Part shown: positions 1 to 9,990 of the stretch, piece by piece
Position numbering within the stretch: position 1 is the first letter of the stretch
How the letters are laid out: each line of letters starts with the position of its first letter
Origin: Sphingomonas sp. LaA6.9
GTDB lineage: Bacteria > Pseudomonadota > Alphaproteobacteria > Sphingomonadales > Sphingomonadaceae
Assembly: GCF_022601895.1 (NCBI RefSeq)
Contig: NZ_JAKVIO010000002.1
Location: 156,606-220,605 of the forward strand
DNA length: 64,000 bases
Direction of reading: 5' to 3'
The notes under the pieces: model-generated
Database searches by the model: none
What the model was told of the DNA's origin: nothing
The model's input: only the letters and a program-made list of their open reading frames with translations
Translations under genes and position numbers: made by a program

Positions 1-818
1 TGCGCGCGCGCCGGGTGCGCGGTGGCGAGCGCGGCGAGTTCCTTGACCATCTTGGCGGCGACCACGGCGGTCATGCCGTTGATGTCGCGTGTGGGGTTGA
101 GTTCGACGACATCGGCGCCGGCGATGGGGACTTCCAGGTTCAGAAGAATATCAGTCACATCGCGGACGCTGAGCCCGCCGGGCTCATGATGTGACACGCC
201 CGGCGCAAAAGCGGGGTCAAAGCCGTCCAGATCAATGCTGATATAGAGCGGGCCCTGAAGCGCTGGCAGGCAGCCGGGTCTGAAGTGTCGCGCCTCGATC
301 ACCTCTATGCCGAAACGTTCGGCCTGTTCACGGCAATGGCGGTTCATCGTGCGGATGCCGACCTGGACAAGGCGTTTCGCGAGCCCATCCTCCATGATGC
401 GTGCAAAGGGTGAAGCATGCGAGCGGCGATCGCCGCCAAGCTCGTCATAGGTGTCGGGGTGCGCGTCGAAGTGCAGGATCGTCACCGGGCCGTGCGCTGC
501 CGCAATCGCCTTGAGGATCGGATAGCTGACCGCGTGATCGCCGCCGATAATGATCGGGATCGCGCCAGCGTCGAGCGAAGCGGCGACCGCACCGGTGATA
601 CGCTCGTCATCCTCGGGACCCTCGTCGAGCATGACATCGCCGCGGTCGACAAGATCGATTTCGACGCCAAGTTCGGTTCCGCGCTCGCTCGCGGGATTGC
701 CATGATCGCTGGTGAGCGCCGCGCGGATCTGCGCAGGCGCCTTTGCGGGGCCGCGAAGGAACGAGGAATGGCAATCGGTCGGCAGGCCGATCAGATGGAT
801 GGGGACGGGCGTGGTCAC
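1..818 (-). CDS. Arginase/agmatinase-family ureohydrolase (3' end outside window)
   Basis: Binuclear-manganese hydrolase that would cleave a guanidino group (arginine, agmatine or a related substrate) to release urea. The translation shows the family ligands: GGDH near residue 110, the DAHPDTYD block near 135, and a [14 protein letters not shown] block near 215. The C-terminus runs off the left edge. The start is a GTG at 816-818 that overlaps the tyrS stop as GTGA, which suggests translational coupling. Exact substrate (arginine, agmatine, formiminoglutamate or guanidinobutyrate) cannot be told from this sequence. Confidence 0.85.
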   Translation of the reverse strand, partial: MTTPVPIHLIGLPTDCHSSFLRGPAKAPAQIRAALTSDHGNPASERGTELGVEIDLVDRGDVMLDEGPEDDERITGAVAASLDAGAIPIIIGGDHAVSYPILKAIAAAHGPVTILHFDAHPDTYDELGGDRRSHASPFARIMEDGLAKRLVQVGIRTMNRHCREQAERFGIEVIEARHFRPGCLPALQGPLYISIDLDGFDPAFAPGVSHHEPGGLSVRDVTDILLNLEVPIAGADVVELNPTRDINGMTAVVAAKMVKELAALATAHPARA

Positions 819-2050
819 ACGTTTGCCCGTTTGAGGACGCCGTGATTCTTCTTGCCCGACGACACGCGCACGGGATCGGCGCCGACGGCCACCATCAACG
901 CCTCATCGTCGACCTTCTCGCCGTCGACGCGTGCCCCGCCGCCCTTGATGAGGCGGCGCGCCTCACCCTTCGACGTCGCGAGGCCGAGCCCGATGAGCGC
1001 ATCGACAATGGCGATCTCGTCGCCCAGCACTTCGAGCGTGGGCAAATCGTCACCCGCAGCGCCCTCCGCGAACGTCTTGCGCGCGGTCTCAGCGGCTGCA
1101 GCTGCGGCTTCGCCGCCGTGACACATCGCGGTCGCCTCGTTCGCCAGCCGCACCTTGACCTCGTTGATCGCAGCACCCTCGGCCTTTTCGAGCTCAGCGA
1201 TCTCGTCAAGCGGTACGTCGGTGAAGAGGCGCAGGAAGCGCCCGACATCGGCATCCTGTGTGTTGCGCCAGAACTGCCAGTAATCATAGGGGCTCAGCAT
1301 GTCGGCATTGAGCCAGACCGCGCCCGCCATCGTCTTGCCCATCTTGCCGCCATCGGCGGTGGTGATGAGCGGGGTGGTGACACCGTAGACCTGCGTACCA
1401 TCCTTGCGGCGCGTCAGTTCGATGCCGTTGACGATATTGCCCCACTGGTCCGATCCGCCCATCTGCAGGCGGCAGGCGTAGCGCTCCGCCAACTCGCGGA
1501 AGTCATAGGCCTGCAGGATCATGTAATTGAATTCGAGGAAGGAGAGCGACTGTTCGCGATCGAGGCGCATCTTCACCGAGTCGAAGCTCAACATCCGGTT
1601 GACCGAGAAATGCTGGCCAATCTCCCGAAGGAATGGGATGTATTCGAGCTTGTCGAGCCACTCGGCATTGTCGAGCATGATCGCGTCGGTGGGACCGTCG
1701 CCAAAGGTCAGGAAATTCTCGAAGACGCGCTTGATCGACGCGACATTGCTGGCGATGACCTCGTCGGTCATCAGCTTGCGCGCCTCATCCTTGAAGCTCG
1801 GATCGCCGATCTTGCCGGTGCCGCCGCCCATCAGCACGATCGGCTTGTGGCCGGCCTGCTGGAGACGCCTGAGCATCATGATCTGCACCAGCGAGCCGAC
1901 ATGGAGCGAAGGCGCGGTCGGATCGAAGCCGATATAGCCGGGCACGATCTCCTTCACCGCAAGGGCATCAAGCCCCTCGGCATCGGTGGTCTGATGGATA
2001 TAGCCACGCTCTTCGAGCAGCTTCAGTAGATCGGACTGGAATTGGGTCAT
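815..2050 (-). CDS. tyrS: Tyrosyl-tRNA synthetase
   Basis: Class I aminoacyl-tRNA synthetase that charges tRNA-Tyr in the cytoplasm; 411 residues, the normal bacterial TyrS length. The HIGH-type motif reads HVGSL near residue 50, and the KMSKS-type loop is GGKMGKT near 237. An S4 RNA-binding domain follows in the last 65 residues ([14 protein letters not shown]). The ATG at 2048-2050 begins [18 protein letters not shown], the usual TyrS opening, so longer upstream reading frames are rejected. The downstream arginase-family gene overlaps its stop by four bases. Confidence 0.97.
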   Translation of the reverse strand: MTQFQSDLLKLLEERGYIHQTTDAEGLDALAVKEIVPGYIGFDPTAPSLHVGSLVQIMMLRRLQQAGHKPIVLMGGGTGKIGDPSFKDEARKLMTDEVIASNVASIKRVFENFLTFGDGPTDAIMLDNAEWLDKLEYIPFLREIGQHFSVNRMLSFDSVKMRLDREQSLSFLEFNYMILQAYDFRELAERYACRLQMGGSDQWGNIVNGIELTRRKDGTQVYGVTTPLITTADGGKMGKTMAGAVWLNADMLSPYDYWQFWRNTQDADVGRFLRLFTDVPLDEIAELEKAEGAAINEVKVRLANEATAMCHGGEAAAAAAETARKTFAEGAAGDDLPTLEVLGDEIAIVDALIGLGLATSKGEARRLIKGGGARVDGEKVDDEALMVAVGADPVRVSSGKKNHGVLKRANV

Positions 2051-2121
2051 AGCGCGCGGGCGCTTAGCATGGGGCGCGGCGGGTTTCCAGAAATCCGTTA
2101 CCCGCCACGCCAAAGCGCCAC

Positions 2122-2913
2122 TTATAGCGTGTCCATCGCACCGCCGTCGACGCGGAGCGCCGCGCCCGTCGTCGCCGAGGCGAGCGGGGAGGCGACATAG
2201 ACGACGAGGTTGGCAACTTCCTCGACCGTCGCGGCGCGCTGGATGATCGAAGTCGAACGGTGTTGCCTCACGAAATCGTCGGCAACCTCCTGCGCAGGCC
2301 TTCCGGTCCGCGCAATCTCGTCCTTGAGCATGTCGGCAACGCCTTCGGAGAAGGTGGGGCCGGGGAGCACCGAGTTCACCGTGACGCCGGTGCCCGCCAT
2401 CCGCTTGGCGAGGCCGCGCGCTACCGCGACGTCTGCGGTCTTGCTGACGCCATAGTGGATCATCTCGACCGGGATGTTGAACGCCGATTCCGAGGCAAGG
2501 AAGATGACGCGGCCCCAGCCTCGCTTTTCCATGCCCGGCAGATAGGCTCGTGAAACGCGCACGGCCGACATGACGTTCATCTGCCAGTGCGCCTCCCAGA
2601 CATCGTCGCCGGCTTCGAAAAAGTCGACAGGGCGAAAGATGCCCGCATTGTTGATGAGGATATCGATGTCGGGCGCCGCTGCGACAAGCGCCGCACAACC
2701 TTCCGCGTTCGAGAGGTCGGCCGTGACGCCGCGCACGTCCACACCGGGATACTCCTCGCGAAGTCGCGCGGCGGCGGCCTCGATCTTCGTGGTCGTGCGG
2801 CCGTTGATGATGACCGCCGCGCCCGCGCCCGCGAGCCCTTGTGCGATCGCATAGCCGATGCCTTCGGTCGAGCCCGTGATGAGGGCGGTTTTTCCTGTAA
2901 GGTCTATGTTCAC
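2122..2913 (-). CDS. SDR-family oxidoreductase
   Basis: Classical short-chain dehydrogenase/reductase of 263 residues. The NAD(P) motif TGSTEGIG is at 13-20, NNAG near 88, and the catalytic Ser and YxxxK (HYGVSKTA) near 140-156. The C-terminus ends in the typical [10 protein letters not shown]. The start is a GTG at 2911-2913 with AGGAGA five bases upstream; the frame stays open further 5' but without SDR-like sequence. Substrate is unknown. It is transcribed toward tyrS with a 71-bp gap, so the two could share a transcript. Confidence 0.88.
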   Translation of the reverse strand: MNIDLTGKTALITGSTEGIGYAIAQGLAGAGAAVIINGRTTTKIEAAAARLREEYPGVDVRGVTADLSNAEGCAALVAAAPDIDILINNAGIFRPVDFFEAGDDVWEAHWQMNVMSAVRVSRAYLPGMEKRGWGRVIFLASESAFNIPVEMIHYGVSKTADVAVARGLAKRMAGTGVTVNSVLPGPTFSEGVADMLKDEIARTGRPAQEVADDFVRQHRSTSIIQRAATVEEVANLVVYVASPLASATTGAALRVDGGAMDTL

Positions 2914-3054
2914 GTCGGTCTCCTGCTGGGGGTGTCGCAGAATTGGGCTGTGCGCGGGGACCATACTAGATAAGGGCGGGGCACAGCACCCTTTCCGTGC
3001 CGGAACAGATGGCTTCGCCTTGACGAAGGTGGTTGCAGCAATCAGGACGGGCGC

Positions 3055-3585
3055 ATGCGTCTGGCGTTGCAGCTTCATCCCGAATCCCGTTGCCGGGCGA
3101 TCACGCGGATCGAGGTAGATCTGGCGTGCGACGCGGACATGCTGACACTCGAATTCCAGGCAATCGGACGCATCGCCGATCTGCGCATCCCCAACTCCGC
3201 CACGCCTGTGCGTCGCGACGGGCTGTGGCAGCACAGCTGTTTCGAGGCCTTTGTTGCCGCGGGCGGCGTATATCACGAATTCAACTTCGCGCCGTCGGCC
3301 GAATGGGCGGCCTATGGCTTCAGCGGTTATCGCACCGGCATGCGCGACCTCGACATCGCCGCGCCCGCGATCCAGCTGCGCGCGGGCGACGAACTGCTCG
3401 CCCTGACCGTATCGTTGGCGCTCGCCGACCTGCCCGAGCGAAACAGTGCCCAATGGCAGCTAGGCCTGTCGGCAATCATCGAGGAATCCGACGGCAACAA
3501 ATCATACTGGGCGCTGGCGCACGCGCCGGGCAAACCCGACTTCCATCACCCCGATTGCTTTGCACACCCACTCGCTGGACAGTGA
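3055..3585 (+). CDS. DOMON-like domain protein
   Basis: A 176-residue protein whose sequence fits the DOMON-like beta-sandwich family often seen in sphingomonads (WQHSCFEAFV, YHEFNFAPSAEWAAY, PDFHHPDCF). Related families bind haem or carbohydrate, but no ligand is proven for this group. There is no signal peptide. It ends five bases before the DUF1343 gene, so the two are probably cotranscribed. It reads divergently from the SDR gene. Confidence 0.75.
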   Translation: MRLALQLHPESRCRAITRIEVDLACDADMLTLEFQAIGRIADLRIPNSATPVRRDGLWQHSCFEAFVAAGGVYHEFNFAPSAEWAAYGFSGYRTGMRDLDIAAPAIQLRAGDELLALTVSLALADLPERNSAQWQLGLSAIIEESDGNKSYWALAHAPGKPDFHHPDCFAHPLAGQ

Positions 3586-3590
3586 CCACC

Positions 3591-4793
3591 ATGAAATTTG
3601 GCATTGATCGACTTCTCGCCGACCCGGCACTTCGCGCTCCTCTCAAGGGCAAGCGTGTGGCGCTCGTCGCGCACCCGGCTTCCGTCACGGCGGATCTGAC
3701 GCATTCGCTCGATGCGCTCGCGTCGTGCGAGGACATCACGCTGTCGGCGGCCTTCGGGCCGCAGCACGGCCTGCGCGGCGACAAGCAGGACAATATGGTC
3801 GAGTCGCCCGATTTCAACGACCCGGTGCATGGCATCCCGGTTTTCAGCCTCTACGGTGAGGTCCGGCGCCCGACCGGGCAGTCGATGGGCACCTTTGACG
3901 TCGTGCTGATCGATCTTCAGGATCTGGGCTGCCGCATTTACACCTTCATCACGACCTTGCTCTACATGCTCGAGGCGGCCGCCGAGCATGGCAAGAGCGT
4001 GTGGATACTCGATCGCCCCAATCCCGCGGGCCGACCGATCGAAGGGCTGACCCTGCGCCCCGGCTGGGAGAGCTTCGTCGGTGCCGGGCCGATCCCGATG
4101 CGCCACGGACTGACGCTGGGCGAACTGGGGCGGTGGTTCGTCGATCACTTCAAGCTCGACGTCGACTACCGCGTGATCGAGATGGAGGGCTATGCGCCCG
4201 ATGCCACGCCGGGCTTTGGCTGGCCGCTTGGCGAGCGCATCTGGATCAATCCGAGCCCCAATGCGCCCAATCTCAACATGGCACGCGCCTATGGCGGGAC
4301 AGTGATGCTCGAGGGCACGACGCTGTCGGAGGGGCGGGGCACGACGCGGCCGCTCGAGCTGTTCGGCGCGCCCGATATCGATGCGCGCGCGGTGATCGCC
4401 GAGATGCGCACACTCGCACCACACTGGCTCGAGGGCTGCATCCTGCGCGATTGCTGGTTCGAGCCCACCTTCCACAAGCATGTCGGGCAACTCTGCAGCG
4501 GTGTGCAGATCCACGCCGAAGGGCCGGGCTATGATCACGCCGCCTTCCGGCCCTGGCGGCTCCAGGCGCTTGGCTTCAAGGCGATCCGTCGGCTCTACCC
4601 CGATTACCCGCTCTGGCGCGATTTTCCGTATGAATACGAACTCGGCAAGCTCGCCATCGACGTCATCAACGGCGGACCGGCGCTTCGCGAATGGGTGGAC
4701 AATGTCGACGCGACGCCCGCCGATCTCGATGCGCTGACCGAGCCCGACGAGCGCGCGTGGGCGGTCGAACGGCAACCCTGTCTGCTTTACTGA
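3591..4793 (+). CDS. DUF1343 protein, NamZ-like exo-beta-N-acetylmuramidase
   Basis: A 400-residue DUF1343 protein. Characterised members (NamZ, glycoside hydrolase family 171) remove terminal N-acetylmuramic acid from peptidoglycan fragments. Typical blocks are FGPQHGLRGDKQDNM near residue 60, IDLQDLGCRIYTF near 105, DRPNPAGRPIEG near 140, and LNMARAYGGTVMLEGT near 225. No signal peptide is visible, so either export is unusual or it acts on imported muropeptides. It is followed 17 bases later by the M24 peptidase. Confidence 0.82.
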   Translation: MKFGIDRLLADPALRAPLKGKRVALVAHPASVTADLTHSLDALASCEDITLSAAFGPQHGLRGDKQDNMVESPDFNDPVHGIPVFSLYGEVRRPTGQSMGTFDVVLIDLQDLGCRIYTFITTLLYMLEAAAEHGKSVWILDRPNPAGRPIEGLTLRPGWESFVGAGPIPMRHGLTLGELGRWFVDHFKLDVDYRVIEMEGYAPDATPGFGWPLGERIWINPSPNAPNLNMARAYGGTVMLEGTTLSEGRGTTRPLELFGAPDIDARAVIAEMRTLAPHWLEGCILRDCWFEPTFHKHVGQLCSGVQIHAEGPGYDHAAFRPWRLQALGFKAIRRLYPDYPLWRDFPYEYELGKLAIDVINGGPALREWVDNVDATPADLDALTEPDERAWAVERQPCLLY

Positions 4794-4810
4794 TCACCGG
4801 AAGGAAGAAC

Positions 4811-6070
4811 ATGCTCACCATCGGCCGCCGTGGTTTTCTTGGCATGACAGGTGCGGCTGCGATCGCAGCAAGCATGCAGGGACGCGCACTTGCAGCGCCG
4901 GCCCCGGTCGAAGGCCTGACCTCGCTAGCCGGCAAGGCCGTTCCGATCGGTGCCGAAGAACGCAAGGCGCGGATCGCAAAGGCGCAACAGCTGATGCGCG
5001 CGCAGGGTCTTTCGGCATTGCTGATCGAGCCCGGATCGAGCCTGATCTATTTCACCGGGGTCCACTGGCACCGCAGCGAGCGCCTGACGGCTGCCGTTTT
5101 GCCTGTTGAGGGCGATGTCCTGATCGTCACGCCCTTTTTCGAGGAGCCCTCAGTGCGTGAGACGCTCGCCGTGCCCGGGGATTTCAGGACGTGGAACGAG
5201 CATGAGGACCCGCTCAGACTGGTGGCGGACTGGCTGAAAGCGCGCAAGCTGGCCTCAGGCAAGATCGGCATGGAGGAGACAGTCCGCTATTTCGCCGTCG
5301 ACGGACTGAAGCGTGAACTGCCCGACGCCCAGATCGTCTCGGGAGCTTCGGTTGTCCGTGGATGCCGCATGCACAAATCGGCCGCCGAGATCGCGCTGAT
5401 GCAGGTTGCCGCGGACATCACGATCGCGGCCTATCGCTACACCGCGCCCCGGATCGAGCGCGGCATGACCCCGTCCGACATCGGCGCGATCATGAACGGC
5501 GCGACCCGCGCCTTGGGCGGCGAACCCGAGTTCTCGCTGATCCTGCTTGGCGAGGCGAGCGCCTATCCCCACGGATCGGGCAAGCCGCAGGCGGTGCGCG
5601 ACGGCGAGGTCGTGCTGATGGACTGCGGCTGCAACGTGCAGGGGTACCAGTCGGACATTTCGCGCAGCTTCGTCTTCGGCGAAGCGACCAAGGCTCAGCG
5701 CGACGCCTGGCAGATCATGCGCAAGGGGCAGGATATCGCGTTCGAGGCAGCGAAACCTGGCGTGGCAGCGGGCAGCGTCGACGATGCGGTGCGCGCCTAT
5801 TACACCAGACTGGGGTACGGTCCCGAGTACAAGCTGCCAGGACTTTCACACCGCACCGGGCACGGCATCGGACTTGACGGGCACGAGCCCGTCAATCTCG
5901 TGCATGGCGAGACGACGCGGCTTGCACCGGGAATGTGCTTCTCGAACGAGCCCGGAATCTACATCCCCGGCGATTTCGGTATCCGCCTGGAGGATTGCTT
6001 CCACATGACAGCGCAGGGGCCGCGCTGGTTCTCCAATCCCCCACCGTCCATCGACCATCCGTTCGACTAA
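4811..6070 (+). CDS. Tat-exported M24-family (Xaa-Pro type) metallopeptidase
   Basis: A 419-residue creatinase/aminopeptidase-P-fold peptidase. The N-terminus carries a twin-arginine signal (RRGFLGMTGAAA, residues 6-17) and an Ala-rich cleavage region, so export to the periplasm is expected. The five M24 metal ligands are present: Asp in VLMDCG near 270, Asp in QSDISRS near 281, His in HRTGHGIG near 350, Glu in NEPGIY near 379, and Glu in RLEDCF near 393. GGAAGGAAG precedes the ATG. Likely cotranscribed with the DUF1343 gene; peptide substrate unknown. Confidence 0.9.
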   Translation: MLTIGRRGFLGMTGAAAIAASMQGRALAAPAPVEGLTSLAGKAVPIGAEERKARIAKAQQLMRAQGLSALLIEPGSSLIYFTGVHWHRSERLTAAVLPVEGDVLIVTPFFEEPSVRETLAVPGDFRTWNEHEDPLRLVADWLKARKLASGKIGMEETVRYFAVDGLKRELPDAQIVSGASVVRGCRMHKSAAEIALMQVAADITIAAYRYTAPRIERGMTPSDIGAIMNGATRALGGEPEFSLILLGEASAYPHGSGKPQAVRDGEVVLMDCGCNVQGYQSDISRSFVFGEATKAQRDAWQIMRKGQDIAFEAAKPGVAAGSVDDAVRAYYTRLGYGPEYKLPGLSHRTGHGIGLDGHEPVNLVHGETTRLAPGMCFSNEPGIYIPGDFGIRLEDCFHMTAQGPRWFSNPPPSIDHPFD

Positions 6071-6102
6071 AAAGGGCGCGCCGTCCGAAGACGACGCGCG
6101 CC
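6069..6102 (-). terminator. Rho-independent terminator after the small periplasmic gene
   Basis: Read on the minus strand, a GC-rich hairpin (7-bp GGCGCGC/GCGCGCC arms with a bulged upper stem and TTCG-type loop) is followed by CCCTTTTT. It lies 22 bases beyond the stop of the small periplasmic gene and touches the M24 stop codon, so it may serve both converging transcripts. Confidence 0.65.
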
Positions 6103-6124
6103 ATGGCGGTCGGGGGGACCGCGC

Positions 6125-6433
6125 TTATTGCGGCTTTGCCTTGGCTTCGAGTTCGGCCTTGGTGATTCCGATCGTCAGGCCTTTTTCGCCTGCCGCAAGC
6201 GCCGAAACAGGCACGCGAACCTTGGCGGCACCCGTCGAGATCACGGCCATGTCGTCCGCAACCGATTCCACGGTGCCGACTGGCGCGCCGCTGGTGTCGA
6301 CGACGGTCGCGCCGACGCTGACGGCAGCGGCTTTTTCGCTGTCGGCGGCGGGCTGGTCCTGCGCAATTGCAGGCATCGCACCGCCCGTGAGCAGCATGCC
6401 GGCCAGGGCACCGGCAAATATTGTCTTACGCAT
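6125..6433 (-). CDS. Small exported protein, PRC-barrel-like region, function unknown
   Basis: A 102-residue protein. Residues 1-25 form a signal peptide (hydrophobic core AGALAGMLLTGG, ending AIAQ). The mature part reads GATVVDTSGAPVGTVESV then a beta-rich stretch, which resembles a PRC-barrel-like fold, though this is not a firm family match. The ATG at 6431-6433 is chosen because GGAGG lies eight bases upstream; the frame is open a further 13 codons without a better site. Periplasmic location is predicted. Confidence 0.7.
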   Translation of the reverse strand: MRKTIFAGALAGMLLTGGAMPAIAQDQPAADSEKAAAVSVGATVVDTSGAPVGTVESVADDMAVISTGAAKVRVPVSALAAGEKGLTIGITKAELEAKAKPQ

Positions 6434-6548
6434 AGCAACGTCCTCCTTCGCTAAACTCAGGAGGGTCAACACGGCGATCAGGATATGGATGCGCGCATTC
6501 AGCTGAAACGACGGATTTGCAGGACGTTACGCCCCCGTCGAAACGAGC

Positions 6549-7730
6549 CTAATGCTTGCGCGTCAGCTCGCGCATGGCCTCGTCGAGTCCTTCGAGCGTC
6601 AGCGGGTACATGCGATCGTTCATCAATTCGCGCAGGAGCTTGGTCGATTGCGAATAGCCCCAATGCTGCTCGGGCGTGGGGTTGAGCCAGACGGCAGCCG
6701 GATAGACATGCGTCATGCGCTGCATCCAGGCAGCGCCCGATTCCTCGTTGAAATGCTCGACCGACCCGCCGGGATGGCTGATCTCATAGGGGCTCATCGC
6801 GGCATCACCGACAAAGACCAGCTTGTAGTCGTGGCCATATTTGTGGAGCACATCCCAGGTCGGGGTACGCTCGGTGAAACGCCGGCGATTGTCCTTCCAC
6901 ACGCCCTCATAGACGCAGTTGTGGAAATAGAAGAATTCGAGGTTCTTGAACTCGGACGTGGCCGCGCTGAACAGTTCCTCGCACAGCTTGATATGCGGGT
7001 CCATCGACCCACCGACATCGAGAAAAAGCAACAGTTTGACGGCGTTGTGACGCTCGGGGCGCATGTGGATATCGAGCCAGCCCTGGCGCGCGGTGCCGTC
7101 GATCGTCGCATCGATGTCAAGTTCGTCGGCCGCGCCTTCGCGCGCGAAACGGCGCAGGCGGCGCAGCGCGATCTTGATGTTGCGCGTGCCCAGTTCCTTG
7201 GTGCTGTCGAGATTCCTGAACTCGCGCTTGTCCCACACCTTGATCGCGCGGCCGTGCCGACCTTCATTCTGGCCGATCCGGACGCCCTCGGGGTTATAGC
7301 CATGGGCGCCGAAGGGTGAGGTGCCCCCGGTCCCGATCCACTTGTTGCCCCCCTGATGGCGTTCCTTCTGCTCCTCGAGCCGCTTCTTGAGCGTCTCCAT
7401 GATTTCTTCCCACGAACCGAGCTTCTCGATCTCGGCCATCTGTTCGGGCGTGAGATAGAGTTCGGCAACCTTGCGCAGCCATTCCTCGGGAATCTCCGCG
7501 GCACCGGTGTCGAAGCTCGTCTCGATGCCCTTGAAGACCTTGGCGAAGACCTGATCGAAACGGTCGAGCAGCCCCTCATCCTTCACGAAGGTGGCGCGCG
7601 CCAGATAATAGAATTCCTCGGGGCTCCGCTCGATCACCTCGCGGTCCAGCGCCTCGAGCAGGGTCAGATGCTCCTTGATCGAGGCCGGAATGCCCGCCGC
7701 GCGAAGCTCGTCGAGAAAGGAAAAGAACAT
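6549..7730 (-). CDS. CoxE-like VWA-domain protein (COG3825 type)
   Basis: A 393-residue protein with a C-terminal von Willebrand factor A domain. The MIDAS metal motif near residue 240 reads FLDVGGSMD, so the first serine of the canonical DxSxS is a glycine. The N-terminal half is helical and charged. Proteins of this type usually work with a MoxR AAA+ ATPase as a chaperone/insertase pair; here the MoxR gene lies 3.3 kb away at 11073-11921 on the same strand. The ATG at 7728-7730 gives MFFSFLDELR, the usual start. Confidence 0.85.
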   Translation of the reverse strand: MFFSFLDELRAAGIPASIKEHLTLLEALDREVIERSPEEFYYLARATFVKDEGLLDRFDQVFAKVFKGIETSFDTGAAEIPEEWLRKVAELYLTPEQMAEIEKLGSWEEIMETLKKRLEEQKERHQGGNKWIGTGGTSPFGAHGYNPEGVRIGQNEGRHGRAIKVWDKREFRNLDSTKELGTRNIKIALRRLRRFAREGAADELDIDATIDGTARQGWLDIHMRPERHNAVKLLLFLDVGGSMDPHIKLCEELFSAATSEFKNLEFFYFHNCVYEGVWKDNRRRFTERTPTWDVLHKYGHDYKLVFVGDAAMSPYEISHPGGSVEHFNEESGAAWMQRMTHVYPAAVWLNPTPEQHWGYSQSTKLLRELMNDRMYPLTLEGLDEAMRELTRKH

Positions 7731-7837
7731 GGTCGTGAGCCTAGCAGCTTGGACGTGGCCCGCAATCCTGTGCGTGGTTAACCGCACTTCAACCAATTGC
7801 CTCTAGCAGCGATCCTGGGTCGAAAGGGGGATTGCTC

Positions 7838-9247
7838 ATGGCAACGCAAGCAATTGCGGCGGGACTGGGTGATAGCGGCGCGATTGATGACGTCGCGCGC
7901 AATTGCGGACAGGTTGCGGTCGGCTGCAGTGATGCGGCGGGCTATGTCGAAGGCGTTGCGACGCGAATCAAGCGCCAGCTCGAAATGCTGTCGGCGCTTG
8001 AAGAGGTCACGGCCGCGCTCGAGGCCGATCAGCGTCGCGTCGCGGACTCAACCGACGAAGCGCGGCTGCTCTCCGAACAGGCGCACGACAAGCTCGAGCG
8101 CGGCGCGCAGCTGATCGGCAGCGCCATCGCCGAGTTTGGCGGGCTGACCGACCTTGTAACGCGGCTGGGCGCACACATGACCAATTTTGCGGCGGCGATG
8201 GAACAGGTCCAGCGTGTCTCGGCGGGCATCGACGTGATCGCGCGCAAGACCAATATGCTCGCATTGAACGCAACGATCGAGGCCGAGCGTGCCGGCGATG
8301 CAGGCCGAACCTTCGCGGTCGTCGCCGACGAAGTGAAGAAGCTGGCGCAGGAAACGCGCGCCGCGACCGACGAAATCACGACGACGATGGCATCGTTGAC
8401 CCGAGAAGCGGGCACGGTGATCTCGGAAATAAACCAGGGCGTGGAAAAGAGCCGCACCGCTCAGCGCGGCTTCTCGACGATCAATCAAACTGTCCGTGAC
8501 GTGACGGAGATCGTCGAGCAGGTCGATCAGCAGAGCGAAGGTATCGCCAAATCGACCGCGCTGATCCACGACAGCGTCGCGCGTGTGCAGGAAGGGCTTA
8601 CGCTGTTTGCCATCGACGCACGCGAAAATGGCGGACAGCTCATCACTGCACAGGAACGGCTGACCAGGCTCGAGATTCTGTCCAATGAAATGCTCGATCA
8701 GCTCGCGCACAGCGGCATCCGCATTGCCGACAGCCATTTCATCGATCTCTCGATCGACGCGATGAAGGAAGTGCGCGCGATCGTCGAGAATGCCCTCAAC
8801 GAACATCTCGTGTCACCGCTCGACGTGTTCGACACCGATTATGTTCCCGTGCCGGGTTCGGATCCGGAACAATGGGACAATCGCTTCAACGCCTTTGCCG
8901 ACGCGCACGTTCAGCCCGTGCTCGATCGTATCGCACGGCTCGACGAGGCACGTATCCTTGGCGTCGCCATCACCGACGTGAACGGCTATCTCCCCACGCA
9001 CATGTCGTGGAAGTCGCATCCGCAGCGCCCGGGTGATCCCGGCTGGAATGCGCTCAACTGCCGCAACAAGCGCGTTTTCTTCGACGATTCGACCAAGCGC
9101 GCGGTGTCGTTCCAGGGCGACTTCATCCTGAACACTTATTGCCAGGATCTGGGGCAGGGGCGCTTCCGTGCGGTCAAGAGCGTTTTCGTGCCGCTGAGTT
9201 TCAACGGCCGCCGCTGGGGCAATTTCGAGATGGCCTTCATCGACTGA
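7838..9247 (+). CDS. Soluble methyl-accepting chemotaxis protein
   Basis: A 469-residue chemoreceptor-type protein without transmembrane segments or HAMP domain. The MCP signalling hairpin tip lies near residues 130-155 ([18 protein letters not shown], then [15 protein letters not shown]). Its coiled coils flank this on both sides. The C-terminal 130 residues form a conserved sensor-like domain with [23 protein letters not shown] and [11 protein letters not shown], seen at the C-terminus of many alphaproteobacterial receptors. It could sense a cytoplasmic ligand. GGGGG seven bases before the ATG supports this start over the upstream TTG. No other che genes are in the window. Confidence 0.88.
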   Translation: MATQAIAAGLGDSGAIDDVARNCGQVAVGCSDAAGYVEGVATRIKRQLEMLSALEEVTAALEADQRRVADSTDEARLLSEQAHDKLERGAQLIGSAIAEFGGLTDLVTRLGAHMTNFAAAMEQVQRVSAGIDVIARKTNMLALNATIEAERAGDAGRTFAVVADEVKKLAQETRAATDEITTTMASLTREAGTVISEINQGVEKSRTAQRGFSTINQTVRDVTEIVEQVDQQSEGIAKSTALIHDSVARVQEGLTLFAIDARENGGQLITAQERLTRLEILSNEMLDQLAHSGIRIADSHFIDLSIDAMKEVRAIVENALNEHLVSPLDVFDTDYVPVPGSDPEQWDNRFNAFADAHVQPVLDRIARLDEARILGVAITDVNGYLPTHMSWKSHPQRPGDPGWNALNCRNKRVFFDDSTKRAVSFQGDFILNTYCQDLGQGRFRAVKSVFVPLSFNGRRWGNFEMAFID

Positions 9248-9293
9248 AGAACGCAACTGCGGGGCGGGGTTGCGCCTGCTCGCCGGCGCGGTT

Positions 9294-9319
9294 AATAGTT
9301 AACTCAATGGTTAGCTATT
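9294..9319. promoter_or_regulatory. Imperfect palindrome upstream of the GST gene
   Basis: Ten-base arms AATAGTTAAC and GTTAGCTATT (9 of 10 complementary) with a 6-base spacer, in an AT-rich patch ending 13 bases before the GST start codon. Its position fits an operator for a dimeric repressor. No regulator gene is adjacent. Confidence 0.35.
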
Positions 9320-9332
9320 CGGAGTCGATGCC

Positions 9333-9986
9333 ATGCTTACCTGCTACACCTTCGGTGCCGTTCCAGCTTTCGCGCAGGGTCTTGTCCGCGACCTCCGCGT
9401 GCGGTGGGCGATGGAGGAAGCCGGGCTTCCCTATGACGTGCGCCTTGTGGGCGAGGACATCGAGCGCGAAGACTATCGCCGCACACACCAGCCCTTCGGA
9501 CAGGTTCCCGCGATCGAGGAGGATGGCTTTCAGCTCTTCGAGTCGGGCGCGATCGTGCTCTATATTGCCGAAAAGTCGGAAAAACTGGCGCCGCGCACGC
9601 CCGAAGCGCGTGCCAAGGTACAGCAATGGGCTTTCGTAGCGCTCAATTCGGTCGAGCCACATCTGGGTGAACTGGTCGATATCGACATTTTCTCAGCCGA
9701 AGAAGACTGGGCGAAGCAACGCCGTCCGGCTGCGGTCAAGCGCACAGAAGCACGCCTCGATCTTCTCGCGGCAAAGCTCGATGGCCGCGACTATGCGACG
9801 GGCGCCGAGTTCTCGGTGGCCGATATATTGCTGGCGACCGCGCTCAAGGAGCTAAGGCACACCGACCTGATCGATCGGCGCCCGGTGCTCATGGCGTACA
9901 TGGAACGCTGCTTTGCGCGGCCCGCCTATCGCAAGGCGCTGGCCGATCACATGGCAGTCTTCGAGCGACAGCCTGAGCCGGCCTGA
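9333..9986 (+). CDS. Glutathione S-transferase family protein
   Basis: A 217-residue cytosolic GST. The N-terminal thioredoxin-like domain holds FGQVPAIEEDGFQLFESGAI near residues 51-70, including the cis-proline VPA and the ES glutathione-binding pair. The alpha-helical C-terminal domain has the N-capping box SVADILLATAL near 160. Expected role is glutathione conjugation or peroxide detoxification; the substrate is unknown. GGAG lies eight bases before the ATG. Its stop is only four bases from the stop of the converging gene, with no terminator visible between them. Confidence 0.88.
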   Translation: MLTCYTFGAVPAFAQGLVRDLRVRWAMEEAGLPYDVRLVGEDIEREDYRRTHQPFGQVPAIEEDGFQLFESGAIVLYIAEKSEKLAPRTPEARAKVQQWAFVALNSVEPHLGELVDIDIFSAEEDWAKQRRPAAVKRTEARLDLLAAKLDGRDYATGAEFSVADILLATALKELRHTDLIDRRPVLMAYMERCFARPAYRKALADHMAVFERQPEPA

Positions 9987-9990
9987 GAGA

